A stretch of DNA of 64,000 nucleotides from Bacillus sp. FJAT-44742 (GCF_002797315.1 NZ_KZ454936.1:1993645-2057644), one strand, 5' to 3'. Counted from the first letter of the stretch, positions 40,601 to 49,647 are shown. Program-made: numbers and translations. Notes: generated by a model from the letters alone, not told the origin.

Positions 40601-40855
40601 TTAAAAGAAGAGAGCCTGTACTCCAAAGCGAGCAAAGTGAAGAGCAACAAGGGCCACAATTGGAGAAATATCTATCATACCCAGCGGAGGGATTATCTTT
40701 CGGAAAGGTTCTAAATAAGGCTCTACTAAAGATCCTATAGTCTGGCCAAATGACGACTCTCGAGCGTTTGGAAACCAGGACATAAAAATATAGATGATTA
40801 CCATAAATGAATATATCTGCATTCCTACAAGAAGCAGCGTACCTATTGTCTGCAT
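40601..40855 (-). CDS. ylmG: YggT family membrane protein YlmG
   Basis: An 84-residue protein with two hydrophobic helices: one near the start (LLLVGMQIYSFMVIIYIFMSW), one near the end (ISPIVALVALHFARFGVQAL), with the family motif LVEPYLEPFRKIIPPLGMIDISPI between them. YggT/YlmG proteins are small membrane proteins near division genes; their role is not established. Confidence 0.93.
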   Translation of the reverse strand: MQTIGTLLLVGMQIYSFMVIIYIFMSWFPNARESSFGQTIGSLVEPYLEPFRKIIPPLGMIDISPIVALVALHFARFGVQALFF

Positions 40856-40887
40856 ATCTTTCTCATCACCCCAACCTCTTACTTGTC

Positions 40888-41313
40888 TTACTTATTGTAT
40901 TTTTCATACATCAATTCTGATATTGCACCTGAAACATCCACGTTATCAGGAGTACATAGGAAAATATTCTGCCCCACCTTCTGAATATCCCCTCCTATAG
41001 CATACACGGTACCGCTTAAAAAATCGACAATCCTTTTTGCCTGATCCTGTGAGATTAACTGCAAATTAATAATTACAGCCTTCCTGCTTTTTAAATGATC
41101 TGCCACCTCTTGAGCCTCTTCATAAGCCCGGGGCTCTACTAATATCATTTTTGACGACTGCTGAATGCTTTGAAGACTGACTACATTTTGGGTATTTCCC
41201 TTTTTCTTTGCAGCTGTAAATTCGTTTTCTTGCTCTGGAAAATGTTCTATTTCTTCTTCGACTACCTCATCATCCAATTCAAAAAAACGTTTAAATTTAG
41301 ATTTGAACCCCAT
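40888..41313 (-). CDS. sepF: Cell division protein SepF
   Basis: The protein has 141 residues: an N-terminal amphipathic membrane anchor ([15 protein letters not shown]), an acidic/polar linker, and the C-terminal SepF domain ([50 protein letters not shown]). SepF bundles FtsZ filaments and tethers them to the membrane in parallel with FtsA. Confidence 0.96.
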   Translation of the reverse strand: MGFKSKFKRFFELDDEVVEEEIEHFPEQENEFTAAKKKGNTQNVVSLQSIQQSSKMILVEPRAYEEAQEVADHLKSRKAVIINLQLISQDQAKRIVDFLSGTVYAIGGDIQKVGQNIFLCTPDNVDVSGAISELMYEKYNK

Positions 41314-41340
41314 GAGCTTTCCACTCCTTCACCTAAATCT

Positions 41341-42021
41341 TCATTCTTTTCCTACGAGACTGCTTCCAATGCGAACAAACGTGGCTCCTTCTTCAACCGC
41401 AATGACATAATCATTAGACATTCCCATCGATAAATGCAGGCAGGGTGCGTGACTCAGATTTAAATCCTTAATTGAATCTCTTAACAATCTAAGATTTCTA
41501 AATACCGGACGTGTCTCTTCTGGGTTTTCTGTATACGGGGCCATCGTCATTAGTCCAACCACTTCAATGGCCGGAAATTCTTCTAAAGACTTTATAAACG
41601 ACAAAGTATCCTCTGGAGAAAGCCCTGATTTTGATTCTTCTCCTGAAACATTAACCTGGACAAAGCACTTCATTTTCCTGCCTTCAGGCATGCGTTTTTG
41701 AATTTCTTTGGCGAGTGATATTCTGTCTAGTGAATGGATGTAGTCAAACTTGTCAATCATATGCTTTACTTTTTTGGATTGAAGAGAACCAATAAAGTGC
41801 CAGGTAGCAGGCTTGTCCAGCTTTTCTATTTTGGCGGTTCCCTCCTCTGCCCTATTTTCACCGATATGTCTGATTCCAGCTTCCAGAGCTTTAGAGGCGG
41901 TCTCAACACTGACGTATTTTGTGACTGCGATAATAGCTATGTCGTCCTCGCTGCGGCTTCCACGCTGGCAGGCAAGTTTAATTTCTGATTCAATGTGTGT
42001 TAAATTTTGTTTAATATCCAA
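41341..42021 (-). CDS. ylmE: YggS/PLPBP family pyridoxal-phosphate homeostasis protein YlmE
   Basis: The protein has 226 residues with an alanine-racemase-like barrel. The PLP lysine is in IIAVTKYVS; other family motifs are HFIGSLQSKKVKHM, VNVSGEESKSG, GLMTMAP and LSMGMSNDYVIAVEEG. It buffers PLP and affects amino-acid homeostasis; no catalytic turnover is known. It lies directly upstream of sepF in transcription order. Confidence 0.95.
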   Translation of the reverse strand: MDIKQNLTHIESEIKLACQRGSRSEDDIAIIAVTKYVSVETASKALEAGIRHIGENRAEEGTAKIEKLDKPATWHFIGSLQSKKVKHMIDKFDYIHSLDRISLAKEIQKRMPEGRKMKCFVQVNVSGEESKSGLSPEDTLSFIKSLEEFPAIEVVGLMTMAPYTENPEETRPVFRNLRLLRDSIKDLNLSHAPCLHLSMGMSNDYVIAVEEGATFVRIGSSLVGKE

Positions 42022-42059
42022 GTGCCTCTGCTCCTTTCTTTCAATATGAAATTTTCAAA

Positions 42060-42884
42060 TTACTGTGTTTTTACAATAAAGCTCATCATTCTGCCAGTGG
42101 TTCCCTGGTCCCTTCGATGGGAAAAAAATAGTGTGTCCTCCTCGTATGTACAGTAGTTTGAGATGACTATATGGTCCTCATCTACTCCTGCTTCCAGGAG
42201 GAGCTGTTTATTAACTTCTTTTAAATCCAGCTGATACTTGCCCTGTGTTGTTTCCTGCCAGCCGGATTGTCTATCTGGAGAAAGCACTTTCTTCAATTCA
42301 TTGACCACATGGTCATCAACCTCATAAGCTCTGGGACCAATAGAAGGTCCGATCGCCACATAAATATCCTCTGCCTTTACTTGTTCTTCTTTGCTCCATA
42401 GAGTAACCATTTCTGTAGCGATGTTAGCGGCTGTGCCGCGCCAGCCTGCATGAGCCAAACCGACGACTCCCTGCTTTGGAGCCGTAAAGTATAAAGGTAC
42501 ACAATCAGCATAAAAGCTTACTAAAAAGAGATTCTGCTCCGTTGTATATAACCCGTCAACATCCCCTGCCGAATCTTCAAGAGATACAGATCCTTTCCCT
42601 GCATCCTTATGGCTGACTTTCTTAATATCACTTCCATGGACCTGGTTAGATGCAACCCAGCTGCTTACAGGAAAACCCGTCCTATCCCCAATGATCTTAC
42701 GATTGGCAGCTACCTTTTCTGGATCTTCTCCTACGTGAAGAGCTAAATTAAGACTATTGTACGGCCCGGATCCTGATCCTCCTGCTCTGGAGGTAAATCC
42801 AGCCTCTATATGAGTGAACTTTTCTTTCCACGGTTCTATTGTGAGTATTTGAGAAGTCATGCGTTGAAACGGTTCATGCTTCAT
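42060..42884 (-). CDS. pgeF: Purine nucleoside phosphorylase LACC1-type, PgeF (YlmD)
   Basis: The protein has 274 residues of the YfiH/LACC1 family. Zinc and catalytic residues occur in SNQVHGSDI, YADCVPLYF and GLAHAGWRGTAANI. Family members are purine nucleoside phosphorylases/adenosine deaminases; in E. coli YfiH corrects misincorporated L-Ser in muropeptide precursors. The location beside division genes fits either role. Confidence 0.92.
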   Translation of the reverse strand: MKHEPFQRMTSQILTIEPWKEKFTHIEAGFTSRAGGSGSGPYNSLNLALHVGEDPEKVAANRKIIGDRTGFPVSSWVASNQVHGSDIKKVSHKDAGKGSVSLEDSAGDVDGLYTTEQNLFLVSFYADCVPLYFTAPKQGVVGLAHAGWRGTAANIATEMVTLWSKEEQVKAEDIYVAIGPSIGPRAYEVDDHVVNELKKVLSPDRQSGWQETTQGKYQLDLKEVNKQLLLEAGVDEDHIVISNYCTYEEDTLFFSHRRDQGTTGRMMSFIVKTQ

Positions 42885-42998
42885 TTGACTATCATCCTTT
42901 TTGCTAAGAATTGGACATAGTGATTCGCTTTATTGTAACACATTTTGCACTTGTCCCATAGAGAAGGAAGAAAAAGAAGGAAAAAGGAGGAATGCCCT

Positions 42999-43244
42999 TT
43001 ATCCTTCCTGATCATAAAGATTGACCAGTATGACATCGGATCCAATTTTAACAATATTAGGCCACGGGATGATATAGTCATCTTCTTTGTTAAAAAAACC
43101 CATCATTTTTGCTGACCCACCAACGATGATTGCTTCAACCTGACCAGTCTCAATGTTAATATCTATATCGCCAACATTTCCCAGACGCTTTCCTGTATGC
43201 ATGTTCACTATGTCTTTCGCCTGTAAATCAGATATTCTCATCAT
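42999..43244 (-). CDS. ylmC: YlmC/YmxH family PRC-barrel sporulation-associated protein
   Basis: An 80-81 residue protein with one PRC-barrel: MRISDLQAKDIVN, GKRLGNVGDIDINIETGQVEAIIVGG, and PWPNIVKIGSDVILVNL. The family is found in spore-formers; biochemical role is unknown. Two adjacent ATGs follow GAGAGG; the first is used. A weak hairpin overlaps its stop. In B. subtilis an ABC ATPase gene ylmA stands between it and sigG; here it is absent and 190 bases without a gene intervene. Confidence 0.88.
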   Translation of the reverse strand: MMRISDLQAKDIVNMHTGKRLGNVGDIDINIETGQVEAIIVGGSAKMMGFFNKEDDYIIPWPNIVKIGSDVILVNLYDQEG

Positions 43245-43407
43245 AAACTTTATCCTCTCTTCTTTCGGGTGTTGTCACTTCCACCATCAGAATATGATGT
43301 AAAGCAGTCATTGTTTCGAGATCTGACTTCACATATTTTTTCTCATTACTGACTTATACAAATGTATGTACGAAGATAGAACACCATGCGTTAAACGGAG
43401 AAGTGCA

Positions 43408-43436
43408 TAAAAAAAGCAGCCACTTTGGCTGCTTTA
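43408..43436 (-). terminator. Terminator overlapping the sigG stop
   Basis: AAAGCAGCC and GGCTGCTTT form a stem with a loop of about five bases, then seven T on the minus strand. The first arm includes the sigG stop codon. Confidence 0.88.
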
Positions 43437-44219
43437 GCTTTTAGAGTGTTTATTCATTTGTTGAATGGCTGCTTTTTCAAGCCGAGAAACTTGAGCCTGG
43501 GAAATCCCAATCTCATCTGCTACTTCCATTTGTGTTTTCCCTTCAAAAAAACGCATGTTCAAGATCATTTTCTCTCTTTCGTTCAGCTTAATCATTGCCT
43601 CTTTCAACGCAAGATGCTCCAGCCATTGACTGTCTTTTTCTTTGTCGTCACTAATTTGGTCCATGACATAAATGGGATCCCCGCCGTCATTGTATATCGG
43701 TTCAAACAAAGATACCGGGTCCTGGATTGCATCTAATGCAAAAACAACTTCTTCTTTAGGAACGTCAAGCACCTTGGATATTTCCTGTACGGTTGGTTCT
43801 CTTTCCCTCGTTTTATCAGCCATAAGCTGATCTTTTACCTGCAGTGCCTTATAGGCAATATCCCTCAGTGAGCGAGACACCCTTATCGGATTGTTGTCTC
43901 GTAAGTATCTTCTGATCTCACCAATAATCATTGGCACAGCATATGTCGAAAATTTAACATTCTGACCCAGGTCAAAGTTATCAATGGACTTCATTAAACC
44001 GATACATCCAACTTGGAACAAATCATCCACATACTCTCCCCGGTTATTAAACCGTTGAATAACACTTAACACTAACCGCAAATTTCCATTTACAAGGGTT
44101 TCTCTTGCATTTTCATCTCCACTTTGCATTTCTGCGAACAATTTTCTCATTTCCTTGTTCTTTAATACGGGCAGTTTTGATGTGTCTACACCGCAAATCT
44201 CCACTTTGTTTCGTGACAC
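43434..44219 (-). CDS. sigG: Late forespore RNA polymerase sigma factor SigG
   Basis: The protein has 261 residues beginning MSRNKVEICGVDTSKLPVLK. Region 2 has FNNRGEYVDDLFQVGCIGLM and NVKFSTYAVPMIIGEIRRYL, region 4 has GKTQMEVADEIGISQAQVSRLEKAAI. Sequence and length are near-identical to what I recall for B. subtilis SigG. It drives late forespore genes after engulfment. The start is the GTG at 44219 with GGGAGGG upstream; a 13-codon longer frame has no family support. Confidence 0.97.
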   Translation of the reverse strand: MSRNKVEICGVDTSKLPVLKNKEMRKLFAEMQSGDENARETLVNGNLRLVLSVIQRFNNRGEYVDDLFQVGCIGLMKSIDNFDLGQNVKFSTYAVPMIIGEIRRYLRDNNPIRVSRSLRDIAYKALQVKDQLMADKTREREPTVQEISKVLDVPKEEVVFALDAIQDPVSLFEPIYNDGGDPIYVMDQISDDKEKDSQWLEHLALKEAMIKLNEREKMILNMRFFEGKTQMEVADEIGISQAQVSRLEKAAIQQMNKHSKS

Positions 44220-44311
44220 GGCGTTCCCTCCCATACAGCGATGATGTGCAAAAAACAACTTCCTGGATAAGAAAGTTTGTTTTTTGGAATCTTGCAGCTT
44301 TGTATGAGTTC

Positions 44312-44340
44312 AGTATGTCCCTGGTCAGGAAAAATATGCA
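44312..44340 (-). promoter_or_regulatory. Forespore (SigF/SigG-type) promoter of sigG
   Basis: On the minus strand TGCATA (44340-44335), a 17-base spacer and CATACT (44317-44312). This fits the SigF/SigG consensus (GCATA, about 17-18 bases, CATACTA-like) and lies about 90 bases before the sigG start. It would allow SigF activation and SigG autoregulation, as in B. subtilis. Confidence 0.65.
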
Positions 44341-44433
44341 CATTCTTACCCATTGGGTTTTTGCTTAAAAGTAAAAGTTGAGAAGTGGAAAGTTATTACT
44401 CCTCGTATAAACAAGGCTTATTATGAAACAAGG

Positions 44434-44460
44434 CAAAAAAAAACTCCTTTACGGAGTGAA
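44434..44460 (-). terminator. Terminator after sigE
   Basis: ACTCC and GGAGT with a five-base loop and nine T on the minus strand, immediately after the sigE stop. The stem is short but the T-run is strong. Confidence 0.7.
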
Positions 44461-44465
44461 GAACC

Positions 44466-45179
44466 TTACACCATTTTGTTAAATTCTTTTTGCAGTCTTT
44501 TTATAATTCTTTTCTCAAGTCGGGAAATATAAGACTGGGAAATTCCAAGAAAGTCTGCAACATCTTTTTGCGTCTTTTCTTTCTCCCCGGCAAGGCCAAA
44601 CCTCAGTTCCATAATCTGCTTTTCTCTGTCATTTAACGTCTCAAGAGCTTTCCTCAACAGCTTTTTATCAACTTTTTCTTCAATCCCTCTAGTGATGATA
44701 TCCTCATCTGTACCTAGGATGTCAGATAATAAAAGTTCGTTTCCGTCCCAGTCCACATTAAGAGGCTCATCAAAAGAAACCTCTGACCTGGTTTTGTTGG
44801 TCCTTCTAAGATGCATGAGTATTTCGTTTTCTATACACCTGGAAGCGTAAGTAGCTAACTTAATTTTCTTCTCAGGATTAAAAGTATTCACTGCTTTAAT
44901 TAACCCAATCGTACCGATGCTTATTAAGTCCTCTATGTTGATCCCGGTGTTTTCAAATTTTCTCGCAATGTAAACAACAAGCCGGAGGTTTCTTTCAATC
45001 AGCATGGACCTGACTACTTTATCTCCTGTTGAAAGCTTGCTGATCAAGTGAGCTTCTTCCTCTTTCGATAAAGGCGGCGGAAGGGCTTCGCTTCCCCCTA
45101 TATAATATATTTCGTCTGGTTTTACACCTAAAAAACGAAGGACCTTATACCACATAATTTTTATCTTTAATTTTATCAT
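44466..45179 (-). CDS. sigE: Mother-cell RNA polymerase sigma factor SigE (pro-form)
   Basis: The protein has 237 residues. The N-terminal pro-sequence (about 27 residues, hydrophobic and basic, ending near [15 protein letters not shown]) is followed by region 2 ([38 protein letters not shown]) and region 4 ([21 protein letters not shown]). SpoIIGA cleaves the pro-sequence after asymmetric division. It follows spoIIGA with a 24-base gap as one operon. Confidence 0.97.
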   Translation of the reverse strand: MIKLKIKIMWYKVLRFLGVKPDEIYYIGGSEALPPPLSKEEEAHLISKLSTGDKVVRSMLIERNLRLVVYIARKFENTGINIEDLISIGTIGLIKAVNTFNPEKKIKLATYASRCIENEILMHLRRTNKTRSEVSFDEPLNVDWDGNELLLSDILGTDEDIITRGIEEKVDKKLLRKALETLNDREKQIMELRFGLAGEKEKTQKDVADFLGISQSYISRLEKRIIKRLQKEFNKMV

Positions 45180-45203
45180 ACCAGTTGTTCTCCCCCTTCT
45201 TCC

Positions 45204-46133
45204 CTATGATGCAGATTCCCCTGAAAACTCCTCCACTTGCTCAGATGGGACAATCATTTGAAAATCACTGGTCGCTGATAAAGCACCTTCTTCAAGGCCA
45301 ATAAAAATACGGGGCAGGATATGCTCCTTCTCGCCAATATTTATTTTTACCTCATCCGGCTTGAGAGCAATGAGCCAATCCTGCTGTTTGCCTACTGCTC
45401 TGAAAGGAATGATTCGGATACGTTCCTGCCAGAACACCGATATTGTTTCTTCATTCATATTTTCAGTAAGTGATAGTAAGCGAGAGAATTTCTCAAACTG
45501 GCTCTCGCTCATCCGTTCCTTAAATAAATCTGTCTGCACAATCATTACTGGGGTCTTAGTGATCGGGTCTTTTAACTGGTTGCCGGTGTCCACTAATCCT
45601 CTTCCTTCAATCACCAGGCTGTCAATTTTAATTTCAATATCAACACATTTTGCTTCTTGTTTTCCCCTCGTTCTATGGGACTGAATAGCTTTGACTGTTA
45701 TCAGCCATATTAGAGGCAGTGATAGGATAATTGTAAGCCAATGCAAGGAGGCATAAGAGGCAAAAGAAGCCTGTTGAGCCCATGTCTTCAATACAGGAGA
45801 AGTATGGAAAAAATTATGAAATGCAAGCACTCCTCCGCCAGCTACAAAACTGACCATATAAAACATAAATAAACCTTGGAAAAGGAAAGAAAAATTATAA
45901 AATCCAAAAGTACCAATGATCACACCTACTGATAAAAGCAATTTTCCTAGAGGGTGCAGGAAAAACCCTTCTAAAGGAGTGAGAATGAGAAAAACAGTTG
46001 AAGAGCTGACGGCAGCGACTATCAGCAGCCGTTTCATACTGACTTTTCTTTTTAAAAATCTGGCTGTTAACAATAATAATATTATGTTAATAACAAAGTT
46101 GCCTATCCAGATTAAATCTAAATATAGAATCAC
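45204..46133 (-). CDS. spoIIGA: Pro-SigE processing aspartic protease SpoIIGA
   Basis: About 309 residues: five N-terminal membrane helices (about 1-150) and a cytoplasmic protease domain with the catalytic motif GRGLVDTGNQLKDPITKTPVMIV (Asp-Thr-Gly). It is activated by the forespore signal protein SpoIIR and cleaves pro-SigE. I favour the GTG at 46133, nine bases after GAAGG, giving the family start ILYLDLIW; an ATG three codons upstream abuts the ribosome site. Confidence 0.94.
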   Translation of the reverse strand: MILYLDLIWIGNFVINIILLLLTARFLKRKVSMKRLLIVAAVSSSTVFLILTPLEGFFLHPLGKLLLSVGVIIGTFGFYNFSFLFQGLFMFYMVSFVAGGGVLAFHNFFHTSPVLKTWAQQASFASYASLHWLTIILSLPLIWLITVKAIQSHRTRGKQEAKCVDIEIKIDSLVIEGRGLVDTGNQLKDPITKTPVMIVQTDLFKERMSESQFEKFSRLLSLTENMNEETISVFWQERIRIIPFRAVGKQQDWLIALKPDEVKINIGEKEHILPRIFIGLEEGALSATSDFQMIVPSEQVEEFSGESAS

Positions 46134-46167
46134 CCCTATCATCCTTCTTCGTAGTCTGAGTAAGGTA

Positions 46168-46244
46168 AGTATATTCCCATTCTATATAAAAGTCTGTCAA
46201 TTTATGACAGCTTGCCTTCACTTCTTTTGCTTGATTTTGTCAGC
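46168..46244 (-). promoter_or_regulatory. spoIIG promoter with long spacer and Spo0A boxes
   Basis: On the minus strand TTGACA (46200-46195) and TATACT (46173-46168) are both near perfect SigA boxes but 21 bases apart, too far for unaided SigA. Two Spo0A-box-like sites lie in the same orientation (plus strand): TTTGTCAGC (46236-46244) and TCTGTCAAT (46193-46201), each 7 of 9 to TTTGTCRAA; the second overlaps the -35 box. This reproduces the architecture known for B. subtilis spoIIG. Confidence 0.75.
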
Positions 46245-46301
46245 CTTTTCACTCCTTTTTACAATAAATTTCGCAATGAAAAGCTATTTGATTCTGAACC
46301 A

Positions 46302-46400
46302 GGGGGCACTCCCCCTTTCCTCCTTCCTTTCCGCTGAGGAATCGGCAATCCTACCAGGCTTCTGCCAGCGGAGTCTCGTCTGATCCCTCCTTCCGCTTGA
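46302..46400. repeat. Possible degenerate copy of the intergenic repeat, with adjoining GGGGG hairpin
   Basis: Minus strand around 46380-46330 reads ACGAGACTCCGCTGGCAGAA then GATTCCTCAGCGGAAAGGA, resembling the CGAGAC-CC-GCGG-AAAGC layout at 20300-20485, though diverged. Next to it is GGGGG-CACT-CCCCC (46302-46315). There is no open frame of note. The remaining gap between spoIIGA and ftsZ holds only the spoIIG promoter and the ftsZ terminator. Confidence 0.35.
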
Positions 46401-46493
46401 GTGTGGGAAAAGCTTTTGGACAAGTAATGAGCAATCAAGCTTAATAGATGGAAAAGGATTGAACTAGATGATAAGAGTGCTTAGTGCTTTTTA

Positions 46494-46541
46494 GAATAAA
46501 AAATAGAGAACCCCTCGTCTTTTAAAAACGGGGGTCCTCTT
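46494..46541 (-). terminator. Terminator after ftsZ
   Basis: AGAGGACCCCCG and CGAGGGGTTCTCT form an imperfect stem of about 12 bp, followed by ATTTTTTAT on the minus strand, 26 bases after the ftsZ stop. Confidence 0.8.
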
Positions 46542-46566
46542 TCATAAGATTAAACTATTCAGTTCT

Positions 46567-47745
46567 TTATCTTCTCTTCCGACGGTTTCGCAGGAAGGTT
46601 GGTATGTCGAGTGTGTCGGACTCTTCCTGTTGAGGCTGCTGTCTCTGTTGAGGTTCAGGAGTCTCTTCTTGCGGACGCTGTTGTTGTGGTGCAGGTCTGC
46701 TGTTATTTGGCGGAGAGTAGCTTGCTGATTGCTGTGGTCTGTTATTTAACCCTGTGCCTCGAGATGGGGACTTAGAAGGCTGGCTTTCATCAGCTTCTTC
46801 AAATCCTGTCGCAATCACAGTAACCACGATCTCATCTTTTAGGTTCTCATTAATGACAGATCCAAAAATCATGTTAACTTCCGGATCTGAGGCATCCGAG
46901 ACAATCTCAGCCGCTTCGTGAACTTCAAACAAGCTTAAATTTGTTCCGCCTGTAATATTCATCAGAACACCTTGAGCTCCATCTACAGATGTCTCAAGAA
47001 GAGGGCTGGAAATCGCTTTTTTCGCAGCTTCTGCTGCCCGGTTTTCGCCGGTGGCGATTCCGATACCCATTAAAGCTGAGCCTCGTTCATTCATAATGGT
47101 TTTTACGTCTGCAAAATCCAGGTTGATAAGACCAGGTACAGCAATTAAATCTGAGATACCTTGTACACCTTGACGGAGAACGTTATCCGCTTCCCGGAAA
47201 GCTTCAAGCATCGGAGTATTTTTATCAACAATTTCCAGAAGTCTATCATTTGGAATGACAATCAATGTATCTACTTTTTCTTTTAAGGCACCGATTCCTC
47301 CGGCAGCCTGGCCTGAACGTTTTCGGCCTTCAAAAGTAAATGGACGGGTTACCACGCCCACTGTCAAGGCACCAATTTCTTTGGCAACCTCCGCAATGAC
47401 TGGAGCAGCACCTGTACCCGTTCCTCCTCCCATGCCTGCAGTGATAAAGACCATATCGGCACCGGTTAAGGCTTCTTCTAATTGTTCCTTGCTTTCTTCA
47501 GCAGCTTTTTTTCCGATCTCTGGATTTGCTCCAGCTCCCAGACCACGGGTAAGCTTCCCGCCTAACTGAAGCTTCGTTTCAGCTTTTGACAACTGCAATG
47601 CTTGAGCATCGGTATTAACAGCAATAAACTCAACACCTTGCAGGCCGTTTTCGATCATTCGATTTACAGCGTTTGAACCGCCGCCGCCGACACCAATTAC
47701 TTTAATCTGCGCCAGCTGATCCATATCCATTTCAAATTCTAACAT
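46567..47745 (-). CDS. ftsZ: Cell division tubulin FtsZ
   Basis: The protein has 392 residues beginning [23 protein letters not shown]-binding [11 protein letters not shown], the tubulin signature [18 protein letters not shown] and T7-loop [17 protein letters not shown] are intact. A disordered Gln/Pro-rich linker (about 330-370, many QQ pairs) leads to the C-terminal partner-binding peptide [16 protein letters not shown]. FtsZ forms the Z ring. It follows ftsA by 54 bases. Confidence 0.98.
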   Translation of the reverse strand: MLEFEMDMDQLAQIKVIGVGGGGSNAVNRMIENGLQGVEFIAVNTDAQALQLSKAETKLQLGGKLTRGLGAGANPEIGKKAAEESKEQLEEALTGADMVFITAGMGGGTGTGAAPVIAEVAKEIGALTVGVVTRPFTFEGRKRSGQAAGGIGALKEKVDTLIVIPNDRLLEIVDKNTPMLEAFREADNVLRQGVQGISDLIAVPGLINLDFADVKTIMNERGSALMGIGIATGENRAAEAAKKAISSPLLETSVDGAQGVLMNITGGTNLSLFEVHEAAEIVSDASDPEVNMIFGSVINENLKDEIVVTVIATGFEEADESQPSKSPSRGTGLNNRPQQSASYSPPNNSRPAPQQQRPQEETPEPQQRQQPQQEESDTLDIPTFLRNRRKRR

Positions 47746-47799
47746 CTCAGGTCCCCCTAATCCGTCAAATCTGGCGAGTTTACATGAGTTTGCATATAT

Positions 47800-49092
47800 T
47801 TACTCAAAAAACACTTTAAAAAAGTTTCTCACTTTTTGTTTTACACCAGGCTTGTCCGTTTCTTCTTCCTGCTGTTTTGGTGCCTTCTTTCTTCTCGCCG
47901 AACGTTCTTGTAATTCATGTTCTTCTTTTACTGTAACTGATGCTGCAACTTCTTTACCCTGAATTTTAACATTTCGATAAGCAAATTCAATAAGTCCGAT
48001 TCCTGTTGTAAAACGTGGCTCTCGTACACCAATATAATCTGGAACGGCTATACGGACATTATGCTTGAGCACTTCACGTGCAAGTTCTAGAGCTCCAGGA
48101 ATCATTACACTTCCTCCTGTGAGTACGTAGCCTCCCGGAAGATCTGAAAAGCCCAGTTTGCGTACTTCGTCTTCGACCAGCTCATAAATTTCTTCCATAC
48201 GCGGCTCTATGACATGAGCTATATCGAATTGAGAATACTCTTCCTCAACATCACTTCCAATGGTCTTCATTTGGAAGGTCACTTCATCGGAAGCTCCGTC
48301 GATATACGCATGCCCATGCTCAACCTTCACCCGTTCTGCTTCTTCAGCAGTTGTCCTCAACCCTACAGAGATATCATGTGTAATATGTTCTCCTCCCACT
48401 GGAAGAACTGAGGTTGTCTGGAGACTGCCATGCTGAAAAACAGAAACGGTGGTGGAGCCGCCACCGATATCCACCAGCGCTACTCCTAAAGATTTTTCAT
48501 CTTTCGAGATAGCTACGGCCCCTGCAGCCAGGGGCTGAAGGCAGATGTCGGCCACTTCAAGCCCTGCTCGTTCTACACACCGCAGCAGGTTATGTAAAGC
48601 TGTCTTGGATCCTGTAATAATATATCCTTCCATTTCCAGCCTGACTCCAAGCATACTGCGTGGGTCATTGATTCCTTCTTGTCCGTCTACAATAAACTGA
48701 TTCGGTATGACATCGATAATCTCCCGGTCCGGCGGAATGGCTACAACCTGGGCAGCATCGATTACTCGCTCTATATCTTCATCGCCTATTTCGCGATCAG
48801 GGCTGGATACAGCTACGACATCACTGCATGGCTGTAATTGTATGTGATTGCCATTTACGCCGACGATGACTTGTTCAACCGTCAGGCCGACCATTCTTTC
48901 CGCTTGTTCGACTGCGCGACGAATTGATTTCACCGTTTCATCAATATCAACGATAGCCCCCCTTTTAATTCCTTCAGAGGAGGCATTTCCTACTCCCATT
49001 ACTTTAAGGGAGCCGTCTGACATTTCTCCGATGATGACCCGGACACCGGATGTACCGATATCTAAGCTGACATAAATGTCCTGGTTGTTCAT
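47800..49092 (-). CDS. ftsA: Cell division actin-like protein FtsA
   Basis: The protein has 430 residues, starting MNNQDIYVSLDIGTSGVRVI. Actin-fold ATP-binding motifs are DIGTSGVRV, VDIGGGSTTVSVF and GYVLTGGSVMIPG. A basic linker precedes the C-terminal amphipathic membrane-targeting helix KVRNFFKVFFE. FtsA anchors FtsZ. The ATG at 49092 follows GGGAGGTGCCAGTAC; a 21-codon longer frame has no family support. Confidence 0.96.
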   Translation of the reverse strand: MNNQDIYVSLDIGTSGVRVIIGEMSDGSLKVMGVGNASSEGIKRGAIVDIDETVKSIRRAVEQAERMVGLTVEQVIVGVNGNHIQLQPCSDVVAVSSPDREIGDEDIERVIDAAQVVAIPPDREIIDVIPNQFIVDGQEGINDPRSMLGVRLEMEGYIITGSKTALHNLLRCVERAGLEVADICLQPLAAGAVAISKDEKSLGVALVDIGGGSTTVSVFQHGSLQTTSVLPVGGEHITHDISVGLRTTAEEAERVKVEHGHAYIDGASDEVTFQMKTIGSDVEEEYSQFDIAHVIEPRMEEIYELVEDEVRKLGFSDLPGGYVLTGGSVMIPGALELAREVLKHNVRIAVPDYIGVREPRFTTGIGLIEFAYRNVKIQGKEVAASVTVKEEHELQERSARRKKAPKQQEEETDKPGVKQKVRNFFKVFFE

Positions 49093-49551
49093 GTACTGGC
49101 ACCTCCCGTTGGCATCTGCATCTATTACTGCTTTTCCACCTGCATTCGTTCCCATCTTTCATCTATAATAGCATGATCAACCTTTGCTTTTGTGAAAAAA
49201 TCATAAAAAGAATAAGGGAAATTGTTTGTTTACCACTAACATTTCCACAACTTCTTGCAATACCCTTTTTTATTGTTAAAAATAAAATTTCATGCAAACT
49301 ATATGTAGCACACAGTAAAAAGAACAGAATGTTTTCTTGTCATAGTCAAAGGGATTTGTTTTTTAATAAATAAAAAAAAAGAAATATCCAAAAGCAAAAA
49401 ATTGCCGCTACTTATAAGTCTACACCAAGTTGAAGACCTAGAAAAGGCAAAGTTGCAGGCTACCGCAGAAAAATGAAGAAAATAGGAAAAACAGAGGGCT
49501 AAATTTAGGTTTCTCAATAAAGTCATAGCACTATATAAAGCTTCTTATTCC
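49093..49551. other. Long AT-rich leader upstream of ftsA
   Basis: About 460 bases without a convincing gene; the short plus- and minus-strand frames here are AT-rich and lack ribosome sites. One extended -10 box (TGCTATTAT, about 49167-49175 on the minus strand) lies about 75 bases before ftsA and may be a SigA promoter, but its -35 region is poor. In B. subtilis ylxW, ylxX and sbp occupy this position. Confidence 0.45.
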
Positions 49552-49604
49552 AAAAAACAGGAGAAAGGTTCTATCTTTTTATTCAGAATAAGAACCTCTC
49601 TCCT
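49552..49604 (-). terminator. Terminator after divIB
   Basis: GGAGAGAGGTTCT and AGAACCTTTCTCC form a 13 bp stem (one mismatch) with a loop of about 18 bases, then GTTTTTTGG on the minus strand, about 40 bases after divIB. It separates the mra-mur-divIB unit from ftsA-ftsZ. Confidence 0.85.
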
Positions 49605-49647
49605 TTGCTTTCACATTCACTTCGTGGAAATTTGCCCTAGCTCTGGA

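Noticed and set aside
42906-42945. Promoter for pgeF (TGTTACAAT)
   Set aside because: An extended -10 box is present but no acceptable -35 box at 16-18 bases.
49200-49235. DnaA box near TTGTGGAAA upstream of ftsA
   Set aside because: Single imperfect match (about 7 of 9) without neighbouring boxes.
49299-49526. 75-codon minus-strand frame upstream of ftsA
   Set aside because: AT-rich, no ribosome site, no resemblance to ylxW, ylxX or sbp; likely chance.
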